Of a stretch of DNA of 58,925 nt, positions 33,192-41,300 are shown in pieces. Source of the stretch: Thermoplasmata archaeon. GTDB taxonomy: Archaea > Thermoplasmatota > Thermoplasmata > Lutacidiplasmatales > UBA184. Position 1 is the stretch's first letter, and each line of letters starts with the position of its first letter. The stretch is taken from positions 1 to 58,925 of the forward strand of contig JAKIWG010000013.1 of assembly GCA_022750155.1 (NCBI GenBank), given 5' to 3'. Below the pieces are notes generated by a model. The model was given only the letters and a program-made list of their open reading frames with translations. It was not told where the DNA came from and ran no database searches. A program made the translations under genes and the position numbers.

Positions 33192-34676
33192 GTGACCGGT
33201 CGCAGTCGCCGGCCCAGCGTCCGGGACCGGAGCAAAGATCGGGAGCCCCCGACTCCGGCCGCCCGCCTCGCCGAGATCAAGGCGATGGCCGACGAGGGGC
33301 AGACGGTCGACCTGGAACGCCTCGTGCGGTGGCTCGCCGATCCGGATCCGCTGGTTCGCCAGGGATGCGCCTGGGTACTCGGGGAGAAACGGGAACGCCG
33401 GGGACGCGCCGCGTTGGAGGCGGCCCTGAACGACCCGTCCAACCGGGTCCGCGCCACGGCGGTCGAGGCGCTGGGGGCGATCCGCGCCCCCGAGAGCCGG
33501 ATCGCCCTCGAACTCTCCCTGAAGGATCCCGACGCGCGGGTCCGCTCCCAGGCCGCGTGGGCGGTGTGGGCGTTGGATGACGCGCGCTCGGGAGCGGCCA
33601 TCCTCCCCCTGTCCCTGGACCCGGACCCGGCGGTCCGCCAGGGGGCGGCCGCCGCGGTGGGACGCCTGCAACCGAAAGGCGGCTATGATCGACTGGTCGT
33701 GATGCTCCGGGACCCGAACGACCGGGTCCGTCGCCAGGCGGTATACGGCCTGGGCGGGTTCCGAAACCCTCGGACCCCCTCGCTCGTGCGTCCGCTCCTG
33801 GGAGACCCGGCGCTCCGCGTGCGGATCGCCGCCGCCACGATCCTCGGCCGTTGCCGGGACGTGGAATCGGTTCCGCTCCTGCTCGAACACCTCGCGACCG
33901 ACGACGCGTGGATGAAACCGGCGGCGCTCGTCGCCCTCGGACAGGTCGGCGACCTGAGTGCCCTCCCGCAGCTGCTCGCCGCCATCGACGATCCGGCCGG
34001 GTGGGCGAGGGTGTGCGCCTTCCACGCGTTGGCCGCCCTGAAGGACCCGTCGGCGCGCCCCGCGGCTCGCTCCCGAATGAAGGATACGCTCTGGTCCGTG
34101 CGCGGCGCGGCGGCCGAGTGCCTCGGCGCCGTAGGGAACGAGGAGGATCTTTCGCTGCTCCTCGAAACGCTCGAGGACCCGCACCCGTGGCCACGGCGAG
34201 GGGCGGTCTACGCGCTCGGGAACCTCGGCCTGTCGGAGGCCTCCCCCCGCATTCGCGAGGAGCTCCGCCATCCGGTCGCCGAGGTCCGCCTCGCCGCCGT
34301 CTGGGCGCTCGGTCGACTCCGCGACGACGGAGCGAGGGAGGCGATCGCGGCGGTGCTGCGCCAGTCCCACCCGGCCCGAGGGAACCGTCCGACGATCGCG
34401 GAGGGGGACGGGGCCGTGCGGCTCCTCAGCGATGCGGAGGACCGCCTGTTCGATTCCGCAGTGCAGGCACTGGGCCGCCTGAGCCAGGGTGAGTTCGACC
34501 CGGTCGTGGCGCGCGCCCTGCTGGAGGCGCGCTCGAGGGTGCCCGAGGAGGAGCTCGAGCGCCTCGCCCGTCTTCCGACCCCCGAGGTGAGCGTCCGCGG
34601 GACCCCGCCGACGCTCCGTCTGATCTTCGAGACGGCCCTGCCCGCGGCGGTCGACGAGGACGAGCTGGGATGCTGA
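33192..34676 (+). CDS. HEAT-repeat (PBS lyase-type) protein
   Basis: 494 residues, about ten to twelve HEAT/Armadillo-type repeats of ~31 residues, each with the pattern DPxxxVRxxAxxALGxx (LADPDPLVRQGCAWVLGE, LNDPSNRVRATAVEALGA, LSLDPDPAVRQGAAAAVGRL and so on). Such solenoids are protein-interaction scaffolds or bilin-lyase-like; no catalytic motif seen. The C-terminal ~120 residues are less regular. Overlaps the next gene by 7 nt. Confidence 0.9.
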   Translation: MTGRSRRPSVRDRSKDREPPTPAARLAEIKAMADEGQTVDLERLVRWLADPDPLVRQGCAWVLGEKRERRGRAALEAALNDPSNRVRATAVEALGAIRAPESRIALELSLKDPDARVRSQAAWAVWALDDARSGAAILPLSLDPDPAVRQGAAAAVGRLQPKGGYDRLVVMLRDPNDRVRRQAVYGLGGFRNPRTPSLVRPLLGDPALRVRIAAATILGRCRDVESVPLLLEHLATDDAWMKPAALVALGQVGDLSALPQLLAAIDDPAGWARVCAFHALAALKDPSARPAARSRMKDTLWSVRGAAAECLGAVGNEEDLSLLLETLEDPHPWPRRGAVYALGNLGLSEASPRIREELRHPVAEVRLAAVWALGRLRDDGAREAIAAVLRQSHPARGNRPTIAEGDGAVRLLSDAEDRLFDSAVQALGRLSQGEFDPVVARALLEARSRVPEEELERLARLPTPEVSVRGTPPTLRLIFETALPAAVDEDELGC

Positions 34677-35608
34677 GGGACCTGCGCAAGCGGGACCTGG
34701 CGGAATTCAACCTCCTCATCACCCGCGAATTCCCCCAGGAAGGGGCGCTCCTCGGGCTGGACGCGGTCGCCCAGGGGAAGGTCATCGACCGGGTCTTCAA
34801 CCCGTTCGTGCGGGGGCTCCTGGGGCTGATGCGATGGGTCGGCAAGCCGATCGTCCGATTCCTCATCGTCGAGGCGGATGGCAAGGTGGCGGCCACAGCG
34901 ATCGTCTCGTTCAACAAGCGTTCCGGCTACATCGGAGGCGTCTCGGTCCATCCGGACTACCGGCGTCGCGGGTTCGGCCGGCAGGTGATCCAAGGGTGCG
35001 CCGATACGGCGAGGGCCGCGCACCGGGAGTTCGCCGTCTTGGACGTGCTGCGTGACAACGCCCCGGCCCTCGCTCTGTACCGTTCGAGCGGCTACCTGCC
35101 GCTCCGCACCGGTGCGTTCCTCCGCAAGGAGCTCGAGTCCCGTCCCGCCCCTATGGCCGCGCCCCAGGGAGTTCGGCCCATTCGGCGGAGCGACCGGGAG
35201 GGTCTCGCCGTCCTGGCCCGGTCGGCGCTGCCGGAGGAGGTCTCCCGCGTGCTGCCCGTAGAACGCGGCTCGTTCACCCTCCCGCCCATGATCGTGCGGT
35301 TCCTTCTCTCGGAGACCCAGGCCTGGGTCATCGACGACGGCCAGGGCCCCCTCGCTTTCCTGCGCGCCACCGTCAGCCGGGCGATGGCGGCGGGCAACCT
35401 TACCGCCCCGATACTCTCCCCCGACCTTCCCGACGAACGGGCGCGCGAATTCCTCCGATTCGCCGAGTCTTGGCTCGCGTCGAAGGGAGCGCCCCGGCTC
35501 GTGACGGAGGAGTGGGACCATCACACCCGCTCCCGCGAGCTCCTCCGGTCGGAGGGGTTCGTCGACGCGATCCCGATCGAGACCCTCTACCTCCCCCTGA
35601 ATGGCTGA
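34670..35608 (+). CDS. Double-GNAT acetyltransferase
   Basis: 312 residues. First GNAT domain: VAATAIVSFNKRSGYIGGVSVHPDYRRRGFGRQVIQG with the acetyl-CoA loop RRRGFGRQ, then LDVLRDNAPALALYRSSGYLP. The second half (PIRRSDREGLAVLARSALPEEV…LRFAESWLASKGAPRLVTEEWDHHTRSRELLRSEGF) is a second, weaker GNAT-like unit. Coupled to the HEAT gene and overlapping the next gene by 8 nt. Confidence 0.85.
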   Translation: MLRDLRKRDLAEFNLLITREFPQEGALLGLDAVAQGKVIDRVFNPFVRGLLGLMRWVGKPIVRFLIVEADGKVAATAIVSFNKRSGYIGGVSVHPDYRRRGFGRQVIQGCADTARAAHREFAVLDVLRDNAPALALYRSSGYLPLRTGAFLRKELESRPAPMAAPQGVRPIRRSDREGLAVLARSALPEEVSRVLPVERGSFTLPPMIVRFLLSETQAWVIDDGQGPLAFLRATVSRAMAAGNLTAPILSPDLPDERAREFLRFAESWLASKGAPRLVTEEWDHHTRSRELLRSEGFVDAIPIETLYLPLNG

Positions 35609-36941
35609 GCGGCGCACGACCCCCGCGGTCGACGTGTACCTATTCCCGGCCCCGCTCGGCGGCGGACGCGGGGACGTCGACGAAGTGTTCGTGGCGGGTC
35701 AGGTGCTCGCAGGAACGGGGGTGCGGGTGCGGTTGTTCCGCCTCCAAGGCCGGCCTTGGCCGAGCGCGATCGCGGACCCTCGCGATTGGCCCCCGTTTCC
35801 CCGGGTTTCCCGGCTGGGATCTCGGCGCCCGTGGGCCCTCACCGTGAGTGCGGCGTGGGGGGTGACCTGCGCCCCCCGGCGACCCGGTCCGCTCGGGCGG
35901 GCGGGGCCGTGGGCGCTGGAGTCGACCGCCGTGGAGGAGTCGTACGGTCCGGAGCGGACCATCCACCTCAGCTTCGAGGAGTTTGCGCGGACCCTGACCA
36001 GCCGCGAGCAGACGATCGAGCGGTACCGTGAAGGGGGGTGGAGCCGCCGGGCGATCCTCCGCCGGGCCCGGCTCCGGGGGTTTCGCCAAGAGGTGCAACG
36101 GTTCCGGACGGCCTATCGACGGTTCCGCGGATTCGACCAGCGAAACGTCCTGTCGATCTTTCCGGGATTGGAGCGAAGCCCGAGGTTTCAGAACGAGTTC
36201 GGCGAAGCGGTCCAGACCGGCCCGCTCTGGCCGCGCCGGTTCCGCCCCGGACACTCCGACCCCCGCCCGGTCTGGGTCTGGTACGCGGATTCTCCGTCGA
36301 CCGCTCGCCTGGCGCCGTCAATCCTCGAGGGACTTCAACGATCAGGACGCCGGGTACGCCTCGACATCCGGGGCTCCCCGGACGCGGTGGGCGCGCTCGT
36401 CCCGTCGGCCGGGTGGAGCCTCGTGCCGAAACGGTCGCCCCGAGCCTGGGGGGACCGGTTCGAGAATGCCGAGCTACGGATCGTGACGGGAAGTCGAAGC
36501 CTTCTCGAGGCCTTGGAAGTGGGCGGGCCGTTCCTCTACTTCAACGGCGTCACCGGCTCCGGGTCCTCGACCCGTCGCCACCGTCCGGAAAAGCTGACCC
36601 AGCTCCTCCGGGCCCTGGCCTCGCAGAGGGTCCCGCGACGGGTGCTGCGGGACCTCCGAGAGTTTTCCCTCGCCCGCCGGGTCGCCCAAGTCTGCGAGGC
36701 CGCCGCATCCCGGAGTTGGCAGAGGTCGTTTCCCCGGGGGACGGAGGTGCGCGGCTATTCGCCCCCCTTCGACTCGGCCAATTCCCTCCTCGTGGAACTG
36801 GTCCACCAGGTCCATCTCTCGCCCGAGGGACCCGGTGGCTCGTCGGCTCGGATCGTAGAGGAGCTGCGCCGTCGGTCCGTCGGAACCGCGGGCCCCGCGC
36901 GTTCTCACATCTATAAAGGGCGGGCTCCCATCCCGGGCTGA
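35601..36941 (+). CDS. Hypothetical protein, possible glycosyltransferase fold
   Basis: 446 residues, no confident family. The C-terminal half resembles a GT-B C-terminal domain: PVWVWYADSPSTARLAPSILEGLQRSGRRVRLDIRG, then LRIVTGSRSLLEALEVGGPFLYFNGVTGSGSSTRRHRPEKL, where a donor-binding loop would lie. The middle (SRRAILRRARLRGFRQEVQRFRTAYRRFRGF) is very basic. Its TGA overlaps the next ATG (TGATG) and its last codons contain the TATA box of that gene. Function unknown. Confidence 0.65.
   Translation: MAERRTTPAVDVYLFPAPLGGGRGDVDEVFVAGQVLAGTGVRVRLFRLQGRPWPSAIADPRDWPPFPRVSRLGSRRPWALTVSAAWGVTCAPRRPGPLGRAGPWALESTAVEESYGPERTIHLSFEEFARTLTSREQTIERYREGGWSRRAILRRARLRGFRQEVQRFRTAYRRFRGFDQRNVLSIFPGLERSPRFQNEFGEAVQTGPLWPRRFRPGHSDPRPVWVWYADSPSTARLAPSILEGLQRSGRRVRLDIRGSPDAVGALVPSAGWSLVPKRSPRAWGDRFENAELRIVTGSRSLLEALEVGGPFLYFNGVTGSGSSTRRHRPEKLTQLLRALASQRVPRRVLRDLREFSLARRVAQVCEAAASRSWQRSFPRGTEVRGYSPPFDSANSLLVELVHQVHLSPEGPGGSSARIVEELRRRSVGTAGPARSHIYKGRAPIPG
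36912..36917 (+). promoter_or_regulatory. TATA box inside the end of the preceding gene
   Basis: TATAAA, centre 26–27 nt before the ATG at 36941, located within the last codons of the upstream gene. Gives the M29-like gene its own leaderless promoter in addition to coupling. Confidence 0.6.
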
Positions 36942-38050
36942 TGGCCCCCGATGAAGCGCCCCCCGCCGCGGTGGCCGAGGCGCTGCTCGGAAAGGCGCTC
37001 CGGGTCCGACGCGGGGAGAATGTCATCATTGAGAGCTGGAGCCACACCCTCCCTTACGCCGCGGCCTGCGTCGTCGAGGCGCGGAGGCTGGGCGCCCACC
37101 CGATGCTCCTGCTGGAAGAGGAAGGTGCCTTCTGGGAGAGCCTCGAGCGGGCGCCCAATTCCGGTCGTTGGAGCGGCGTGGCACGCCACGAGGGAGCCGC
37201 GCTCGGAAACGCGCATGCCTACGTCTTCTTCCCGGGACCGGCCGACCGCCCGAGATTCCGGAATCTGCCGAACGCCCGGAGCCGGCAGAATACGACGAAC
37301 AACGACGAGTGGTACCGCCGAGCCCGCGCCGCGAAGCTGCGCGCGGTGCGAAGTGTCCTCGGCTACGCTTCCGACCAGCAGGCGGCGCACTGGGGCGTCT
37401 CCGGCGCCGCGTGGCGCACGGCCCTTTCGCAGGCGACCGTCGGCGTCGACTACGCGGCGCTGGTCAAGGACGCCCAGCGCGCGTCGGCGAAGCTCCAGTC
37501 CGGTACCACCCTGCGGATCACGGCCGCCAACGGGACCGACGTCACCCTCAAGCTGCGCCGGCGGCGTCCCATGGTCGACGACGGCGTCGTGACGCCCCAG
37601 GACGTGAAGGACGGGGCGATCCTGACGGTCTCCCCTCCCGGAACGGTCGTCGTGGCGGTCGACGAGAAGTCCGCGGAAGGGGTCGCGATCGCGAACCGCC
37701 CGAGCTTCCTGCGGAGCGGCCGAGTGGAGGGTGGCCAATGGGAGATGAAGGCCGGAAAGCTCTCGAACTTCTGGTACACGGACGGCCAAGCGGCGTTCGA
37801 GGAGGTGTATCGACCGGCCGGCAAGGGCCGCGACGTCGTCGGCCTGTTCTCGCTCGGCCTCAACCCCGCCCTTCCCCCCGGCGTCCCGCAGGTCGAGGAC
37901 CAGGAGGCCGGCGCGGTCACGCTCGCGGTCGGGGGGAACCACGCCCAGGGGGGCACGAACCGGTCGCCGTTCATCTCCTGGATCGTCCTCGGCGAGGCGA
38001 CGGTCGCCGTCGACGGAAAGCCCGTGTGCGACCGCGGCAAGCTCCTCTAG
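36941..38050 (+). CDS. M29 aminopeptidase-like protein, metal ligands missing
   Basis: 369 residues, the size and order of M29 (thermophilic metalloprotease) aminopeptidases: KALRVRRGENVIIESWSHTLPYAAACVVEARRLGAHP, a middle beta domain, then VVGLFSLGLNPALPPGVPQVEDQEAGAVTLAVGGN and a final GGTNRSPFISWIVLGEATVAVDGKPV. The Glu before GxGxNP, the His in the following strand (TVHIALG in active enzymes, AVTLAVG here) and the HxD pair (SWIV here) are absent, so peptidase activity is unlikely. Own leaderless TATA. Followed by the glycosylase gene after 38 nt. Confidence 0.72.
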   Translation: MAPDEAPPAAVAEALLGKALRVRRGENVIIESWSHTLPYAAACVVEARRLGAHPMLLLEEEGAFWESLERAPNSGRWSGVARHEGAALGNAHAYVFFPGPADRPRFRNLPNARSRQNTTNNDEWYRRARAAKLRAVRSVLGYASDQQAAHWGVSGAAWRTALSQATVGVDYAALVKDAQRASAKLQSGTTLRITAANGTDVTLKLRRRRPMVDDGVVTPQDVKDGAILTVSPPGTVVVAVDEKSAEGVAIANRPSFLRSGRVEGGQWEMKAGKLSNFWYTDGQAAFEEVYRPAGKGRDVVGLFSLGLNPALPPGVPQVEDQEAGAVTLAVGGNHAQGGTNRSPFISWIVLGEATVAVDGKPVCDRGKLL

Positions 38051-38088
38051 CGCCGCGCCACCGCCGGGGAGCCGCTCGGGGAGTTCCG

Positions 38089-38658
38089 ATGGGACCGTCG
38101 TCCGGTACGCCGCTTCCGCGCTCGTTCTACGACCGGGCCACCCGTCGGGTGGCTCGCGACCTGCTCGGGAAGATCCTCGTCCACGATCCAGGGGACGGGG
38201 CGCGGTCGGTCCGTATCGTCGAAGTCGAGGCGTACCTCTCGAAGGATCCGGCGAGCCACGCGTTCCACGGGCCGACGCCGAGGAACGCCTCCATGTTCGC
38301 GCGGCCGGGGACGCTCTACGTCTTCCGGATCCACCAGGTGGTGTGTGCCGATGTCACCACGCGGGTGGGCGAGGCGGTCTTGCTGAGGGCTGGATCCCCC
38401 ATCCCCCCGTTCGACGGCAACCCGTCCGGTCCCGGTCGATTGTGCCGCCACCTGGGGGTGACCCTGGACGACGACGGGGTGGACCTACTGACCTCCGCGA
38501 CGCGAATCCTGGGAGCCCCGAGGCCCCTGGAACGGGTCGACACCGCCCCCCGGGTGGGGATCTCCCGGGCGAAGGAGGCCCGGCTGCGATTCTTCCTATC
38601 CGGAGATCGGTGGGTCTCGGCTCCGCGGCCCTGGGGCCGCGTAGGTCGCGTTACTTGA
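38089..38658 (+). CDS. mpg: DNA-3-methyladenine glycosylase (AAG/MPG family)
   Basis: 189 residues, typical AAG size. Recognised by [46 protein letters not shown] with the catalytic Glu in [32 protein letters not shown] and a late [18 protein letters not shown]. Excises alkylated and deaminated purines in base excision repair. ATG at 38089 with GGGGAG upstream. Its end overlaps the convergent L37e gene by 8 bp. Confidence 0.93.
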   Translation: MGPSSGTPLPRSFYDRATRRVARDLLGKILVHDPGDGARSVRIVEVEAYLSKDPASHAFHGPTPRNASMFARPGTLYVFRIHQVVCADVTTRVGEAVLLRAGSPIPPFDGNPSGPGRLCRHLGVTLDDDGVDLLTSATRILGAPRPLERVDTAPRVGISRAKEARLRFFLSGDRWVSAPRPWGRVGRVT

Positions 38659-38812
38659 GCTTCGCCCAGGCGTATCGGCGCAGGTGGGCGGTCTCGCCGA
38701 ACCCGCAGGACGCGCACGCGCGCTTCTGGCGGTGGTAGGAGTGCTTGCCGCAGCGTCGGCAGCGGAAATGGACGATCTTTCCACCGCGCTGGGACGGGGT
38801 ACCCTTCGTCAT
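38651..38812 (-). CDS. rpl37e: Ribosomal protein L37e
   Basis: 53 residues. [20 protein letters not shown] start, CRRC and CASC zinc-ribbon pairs 14 residues apart, ending [15 protein letters not shown]: archaeal/eukaryotic eL37. Large-subunit rRNA-binding protein. Starts 18 nt after the Lsm stop on the same strand, the common archaeal lsm–rpl37e order. Confidence 0.97.
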   Translation of the reverse strand: MTKGTPSQRGGKIVHFRCRRCGKHSYHRQKRACASCGFGETAHLRRYAWAKLK

Positions 38813-38830
38813 CGCTCTCCTCCGACCCGA

Positions 38831-39043
38831 TTACGGCGAAATATAAACGATGGAGTCGCCGCGGAGCAGCGTGAGCCCCTGGTGGGGCGTGACGACCTCC
38901 TGGACGACCTCTTCGGCGGAGGAGAGGACCAGGTTGAGGTGCTGGTCATACGCGTCCAGGACCCCCCGGAACGACCGGCCCCCCTTCATCTCCACGAGGA
39001 CCCGCTTGTGCAGGCTCTGTTGGAGCAGTTCGAGGGGCTTCAT
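38831..39043 (-). CDS. Sm-like archaeal protein (Lsm)
   Basis: 70 residues, one Sm fold. Sm1 motif: VLVEMKGGRSFRGVLDAYDQHLNLVL; Sm2: LLRGDSIVYISP. Forms a ring that binds U-rich RNA. A TGTTAAG TATA-like element about 35 nt upstream lies in the end of the kinase gene, so it may have its own promoter as well as read-through. Pairs with L37e. Confidence 0.96.
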   Translation of the reverse strand: MKPLELLQQSLHKRVLVEMKGGRSFRGVLDAYDQHLNLVLSSAEEVVQEVVTPHQGLTLLRGDSIVYISP

Positions 39044-39075
39044 CGGCGGAGGGGTCGGGAGAATGGCTTGGCTTC

Positions 39076-39810
39076 TTAACAGTTACCGAGGACGGTCGAA
39101 CGCCCTCTCCGGAGCGGCCCGCCGAGCGCGGTCAACGCGGCCTGTCCGTCCTCGACGGAGGGGGTCGGGAGCGCCGGAGCGCCCCGAATCGCCGCGAGGA
39201 CACGCTGGGCGGCGCGCCCGGGGGGGCCGTCCACGGGGACGACGACGACCCGGCCCGGAAGGGCGCTGGCGAGATCCTCCGTCCAGTACCTCTTCTCGAG
39301 CGCCCCGACGCGCGCGTGGCGCTCGGCCAGCGCCTGCGGGTGCGCGGCCGGACTCCCTCGCACCCGACGCGCGATCACGTCCGGCGGCGCGTCCAGATAG
39401 ATGGTAAGGTCCGGGATGCCCCATCGGCCGATCGCCAGCTCCGAAGCGAACATGGAGAGAATTTCGTGCCGGACATCCCACTGCGGGCCCAGCAGCTCGT
39501 CCAGCCCCCGGCTGTAGGTGAGCGGACCGGCGAACCCGGTGTCGAGAAGAAGCAGCTCATGGTCCGCGCTCCGCCGCACCGCGTCCGCGTGCCGGGCGAG
39601 CTCGAGACGGACCAGCGCCCGCTCGATCGCACGGAGTTCCCTGCGGGAGCGGAACTCCAGGGAGGGGGGGTGGGTCACGCCGTCGATCGCCTCGACCATT
39701 GCGGTGCGTCCCGTCTGTCGTGCCAGCGCCCGCAGCAACGTCGTTTTGCCGACCCCGCTCGGCCCCTCGAGGGCCACCCACGCCAGGGGGGGTCGGGTCG
39801 CATTCGCCAC
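39076..39810 (-). CDS. P-loop nucleoside/nucleotide kinase (thymidylate kinase-like)
   Basis: 244 residues. Walker A EGPSGVGKTT near residues 15–24, then LLLLDTGFAGPLTYSRGLDELLG as the DR-like region, PDLTIYLDAPPDVIARRVRG and a lid-like RGSPAAHPQALAERHARVGALEKRYW. This is the dTMP kinase/deoxynucleoside kinase superfamily, but without the usual DRY/LID signature I do not assign a substrate. GTG at 39810 is 27 nt from a TATA (CTTATC). Divergent from folP. Confidence 0.82.
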   Translation of the reverse strand: MANATRPPLAWVALEGPSGVGKTTLLRALARQTGRTAMVEAIDGVTHPPSLEFRSRRELRAIERALVRLELARHADAVRRSADHELLLLDTGFAGPLTYSRGLDELLGPQWDVRHEILSMFASELAIGRWGIPDLTIYLDAPPDVIARRVRGSPAAHPQALAERHARVGALEKRYWTEDLASALPGRVVVVPVDGPPGRAAQRVLAAIRGAPALPTPSVEDGQAALTALGGPLRRGRSTVLGNC

Positions 39811-39833
39811 GTAGGCCTACGCCCCCCGACCGC

Positions 39834-39875
39834 GATAAGGGCTGGGCCGAAGCGACGCAAGAAGTCCCTTTAATT
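39834..39875. promoter_or_regulatory. Divergent promoters of the kinase and folP genes
   Basis: CCTTATC on the minus strand (39834–39840), 27 nt from the kinase GTG at 39810. CTTTAATT on the plus strand (39868–39875), 27 nt from the folP GTG at 39899. Both predict leaderless messages. Confidence 0.6.
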
Positions 39876-39898
39876 CGCCCGCCGGCTCGTCCGCTCCC

Positions 39899-41107
39899 GT
39901 GGGAGTGGCCAACGCGCAGGTCCCGGACCGGGTCCGGCCGCCGAAGTTCCACGCCCGGGTCCTTGAATCCGGCGGGCCGCGGCCCCAAGGGTTGCGGGTC
40001 CGATTGGAACACGTGCCGTCCGATGCCTCCGAGGAGCTCCTCCGCAAGATGCATGCCCTCGGGGGCCCGGGGGCGGCACCCCCCGTTCGGCCTGGGTCCG
40101 GCATGGAGTGGCCCGAGCTCGTGCTCACGGGGACCGCCGAGCAGTTTCGGGGTCTCCGGACGGCCCCGGGCCCGCTTTCCCCCGCCAGCGAGCGGTGCGC
40201 CGAAGCGATCGCCCACGCGATCGGCAACCACTCGGCACGTCGACCTCGCACCGTCCAGGGGTTGCACCGTCGGTTCATCGTAGGGGAACGAACGCTGGTC
40301 ATGGGCGTGGTCAACGTCACGCCCGACTCGTTCTCCGACGGGGGCCGCTTCCTCGAACCGGCGACGGCCGTTTCCCACGCCCTGCGCCTCGCCGTCGAAG
40401 GAGCCGACCTCATCGATCTGGGAGGCGAGTCCACCCGCCCCGGCGCCCCCGAGCTGTCCCCCGGGACCGAGTGGCAGCGCATCCACCCGGTGCTTTCCCA
40501 GCTCCACGGCCAGCTGACCGTCCCGATCTCGGTGGACACCCGTCACGCGGAGGTCGCGGAGAAGGCCCTCGACGCGGGAGCCGACCTGGTCAACGATGTC
40601 GGCGGCCTACGAGATCCGGCGATGAGGCGGCTTCTCGCCCGAACCCAGGCGCCGGCGATCGCCATGCACATGCGCGGTACGCCCGCGACGATGCAGTCCG
40701 ACCTGACCTACGACGACCTCCTGACCGAGATCTACGACACCCTCGCCGACGCCGTGGAGACCGCCGTGGGCGACGGCGTCGGCCCGGACGGATTGATCAT
40801 CGACCCCGGCCTCGGGTTCGGGAAGTCCCCGGCCCAGAATCTGGAGCTGCTCGACCGACTGGGGGAGTTCCGCTCGATGGGGTTCCCGATCCTGGTGGGG
40901 GCGTCGCGCAAGTCGTTCCTGGGATGGGTCCTCGGGACCGCCTCCTCCGAGTCGCGGTTGGAGGCCGGCCTCGCGGCGGCGGTGGTGGCGGCCCGGGGCG
41001 GCGCGGACATCGTGCGGACCCACGACGTGGCCCCGACGGTCCGCGCCCTGGCCCTCCACGATGCCATCGCCCGGGCCCGCGGGGAACCCGACGGTCCGGG
41101 CCGCTAG
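39899..41107 (+). CDS. folP: Dihydropteroate synthase with N-terminal extension
   Basis: 402 residues. The catalytic TIM barrel starts near residue 135: MGVVNVTPDSFSDGG, GADLIDLGGESTRPGA, ISVDTRHAEVAEKAL, NDVGG, MHMRGTPATMQ, IIDPGLGFGKSPAQNLELL and VGASRKSFLG are all canonical. Makes dihydropteroate for folate. The first ~130 residues (PDRVRPPKFHARVLESGG…TGTAEQFRGL) are an extra domain seen in some archaeal DHPS. GTG at 39899 chosen from the TATA spacing; GTG at 39905 is an alternative. Confidence 0.95.
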   Translation: MGVANAQVPDRVRPPKFHARVLESGGPRPQGLRVRLEHVPSDASEELLRKMHALGGPGAAPPVRPGSGMEWPELVLTGTAEQFRGLRTAPGPLSPASERCAEAIAHAIGNHSARRPRTVQGLHRRFIVGERTLVMGVVNVTPDSFSDGGRFLEPATAVSHALRLAVEGADLIDLGGESTRPGAPELSPGTEWQRIHPVLSQLHGQLTVPISVDTRHAEVAEKALDAGADLVNDVGGLRDPAMRRLLARTQAPAIAMHMRGTPATMQSDLTYDDLLTEIYDTLADAVETAVGDGVGPDGLIIDPGLGFGKSPAQNLELLDRLGEFRSMGFPILVGASRKSFLGWVLGTASSESRLEAGLAAAVVAARGGADIVRTHDVAPTVRALALHDAIARARGEPDGPGR

Positions 41108-41111
41108 TAGG

Positions 41112-41300
41112 CTACTTCCACGCCTTCTCGGGCGGGACCTGGGCCAGGTCGTCGAACTCGAGCACGAGCGAGCCGACGTAGTCACACCGAAGGCAGTGGT
41201 AGCGCTGTCCGGTGATCAGGCCCGCGTCGTAGATCAGCCGCATCGAGTAGCACTGAGGGCACACGAGGATCGGCTTACCCCGGGGCTTGCGGTGCCGCAT
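41112..41300 (-). CDS. Small zinc-ribbon protein downstream of gyrA
   Basis: 62 residues. CPQC and CLRC pairs separated by [18 protein letters not shown] make one zinc ribbon, followed by an acidic [11 protein letters not shown] tail. ATG at 41300 lies 26 nt inside the gyrA end and has GAGGAGGAGG directly upstream; ATG at 41315 is also possible. Last gene of the S15–DHH–gyrA transcript. Function unknown. Confidence 0.78.
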   Translation of the reverse strand: MRHRKPRGKPILVCPQCYSMRLIYDAGLITGQRYHCLRCDYVGSLVLEFDDLAQVPPEKAWK

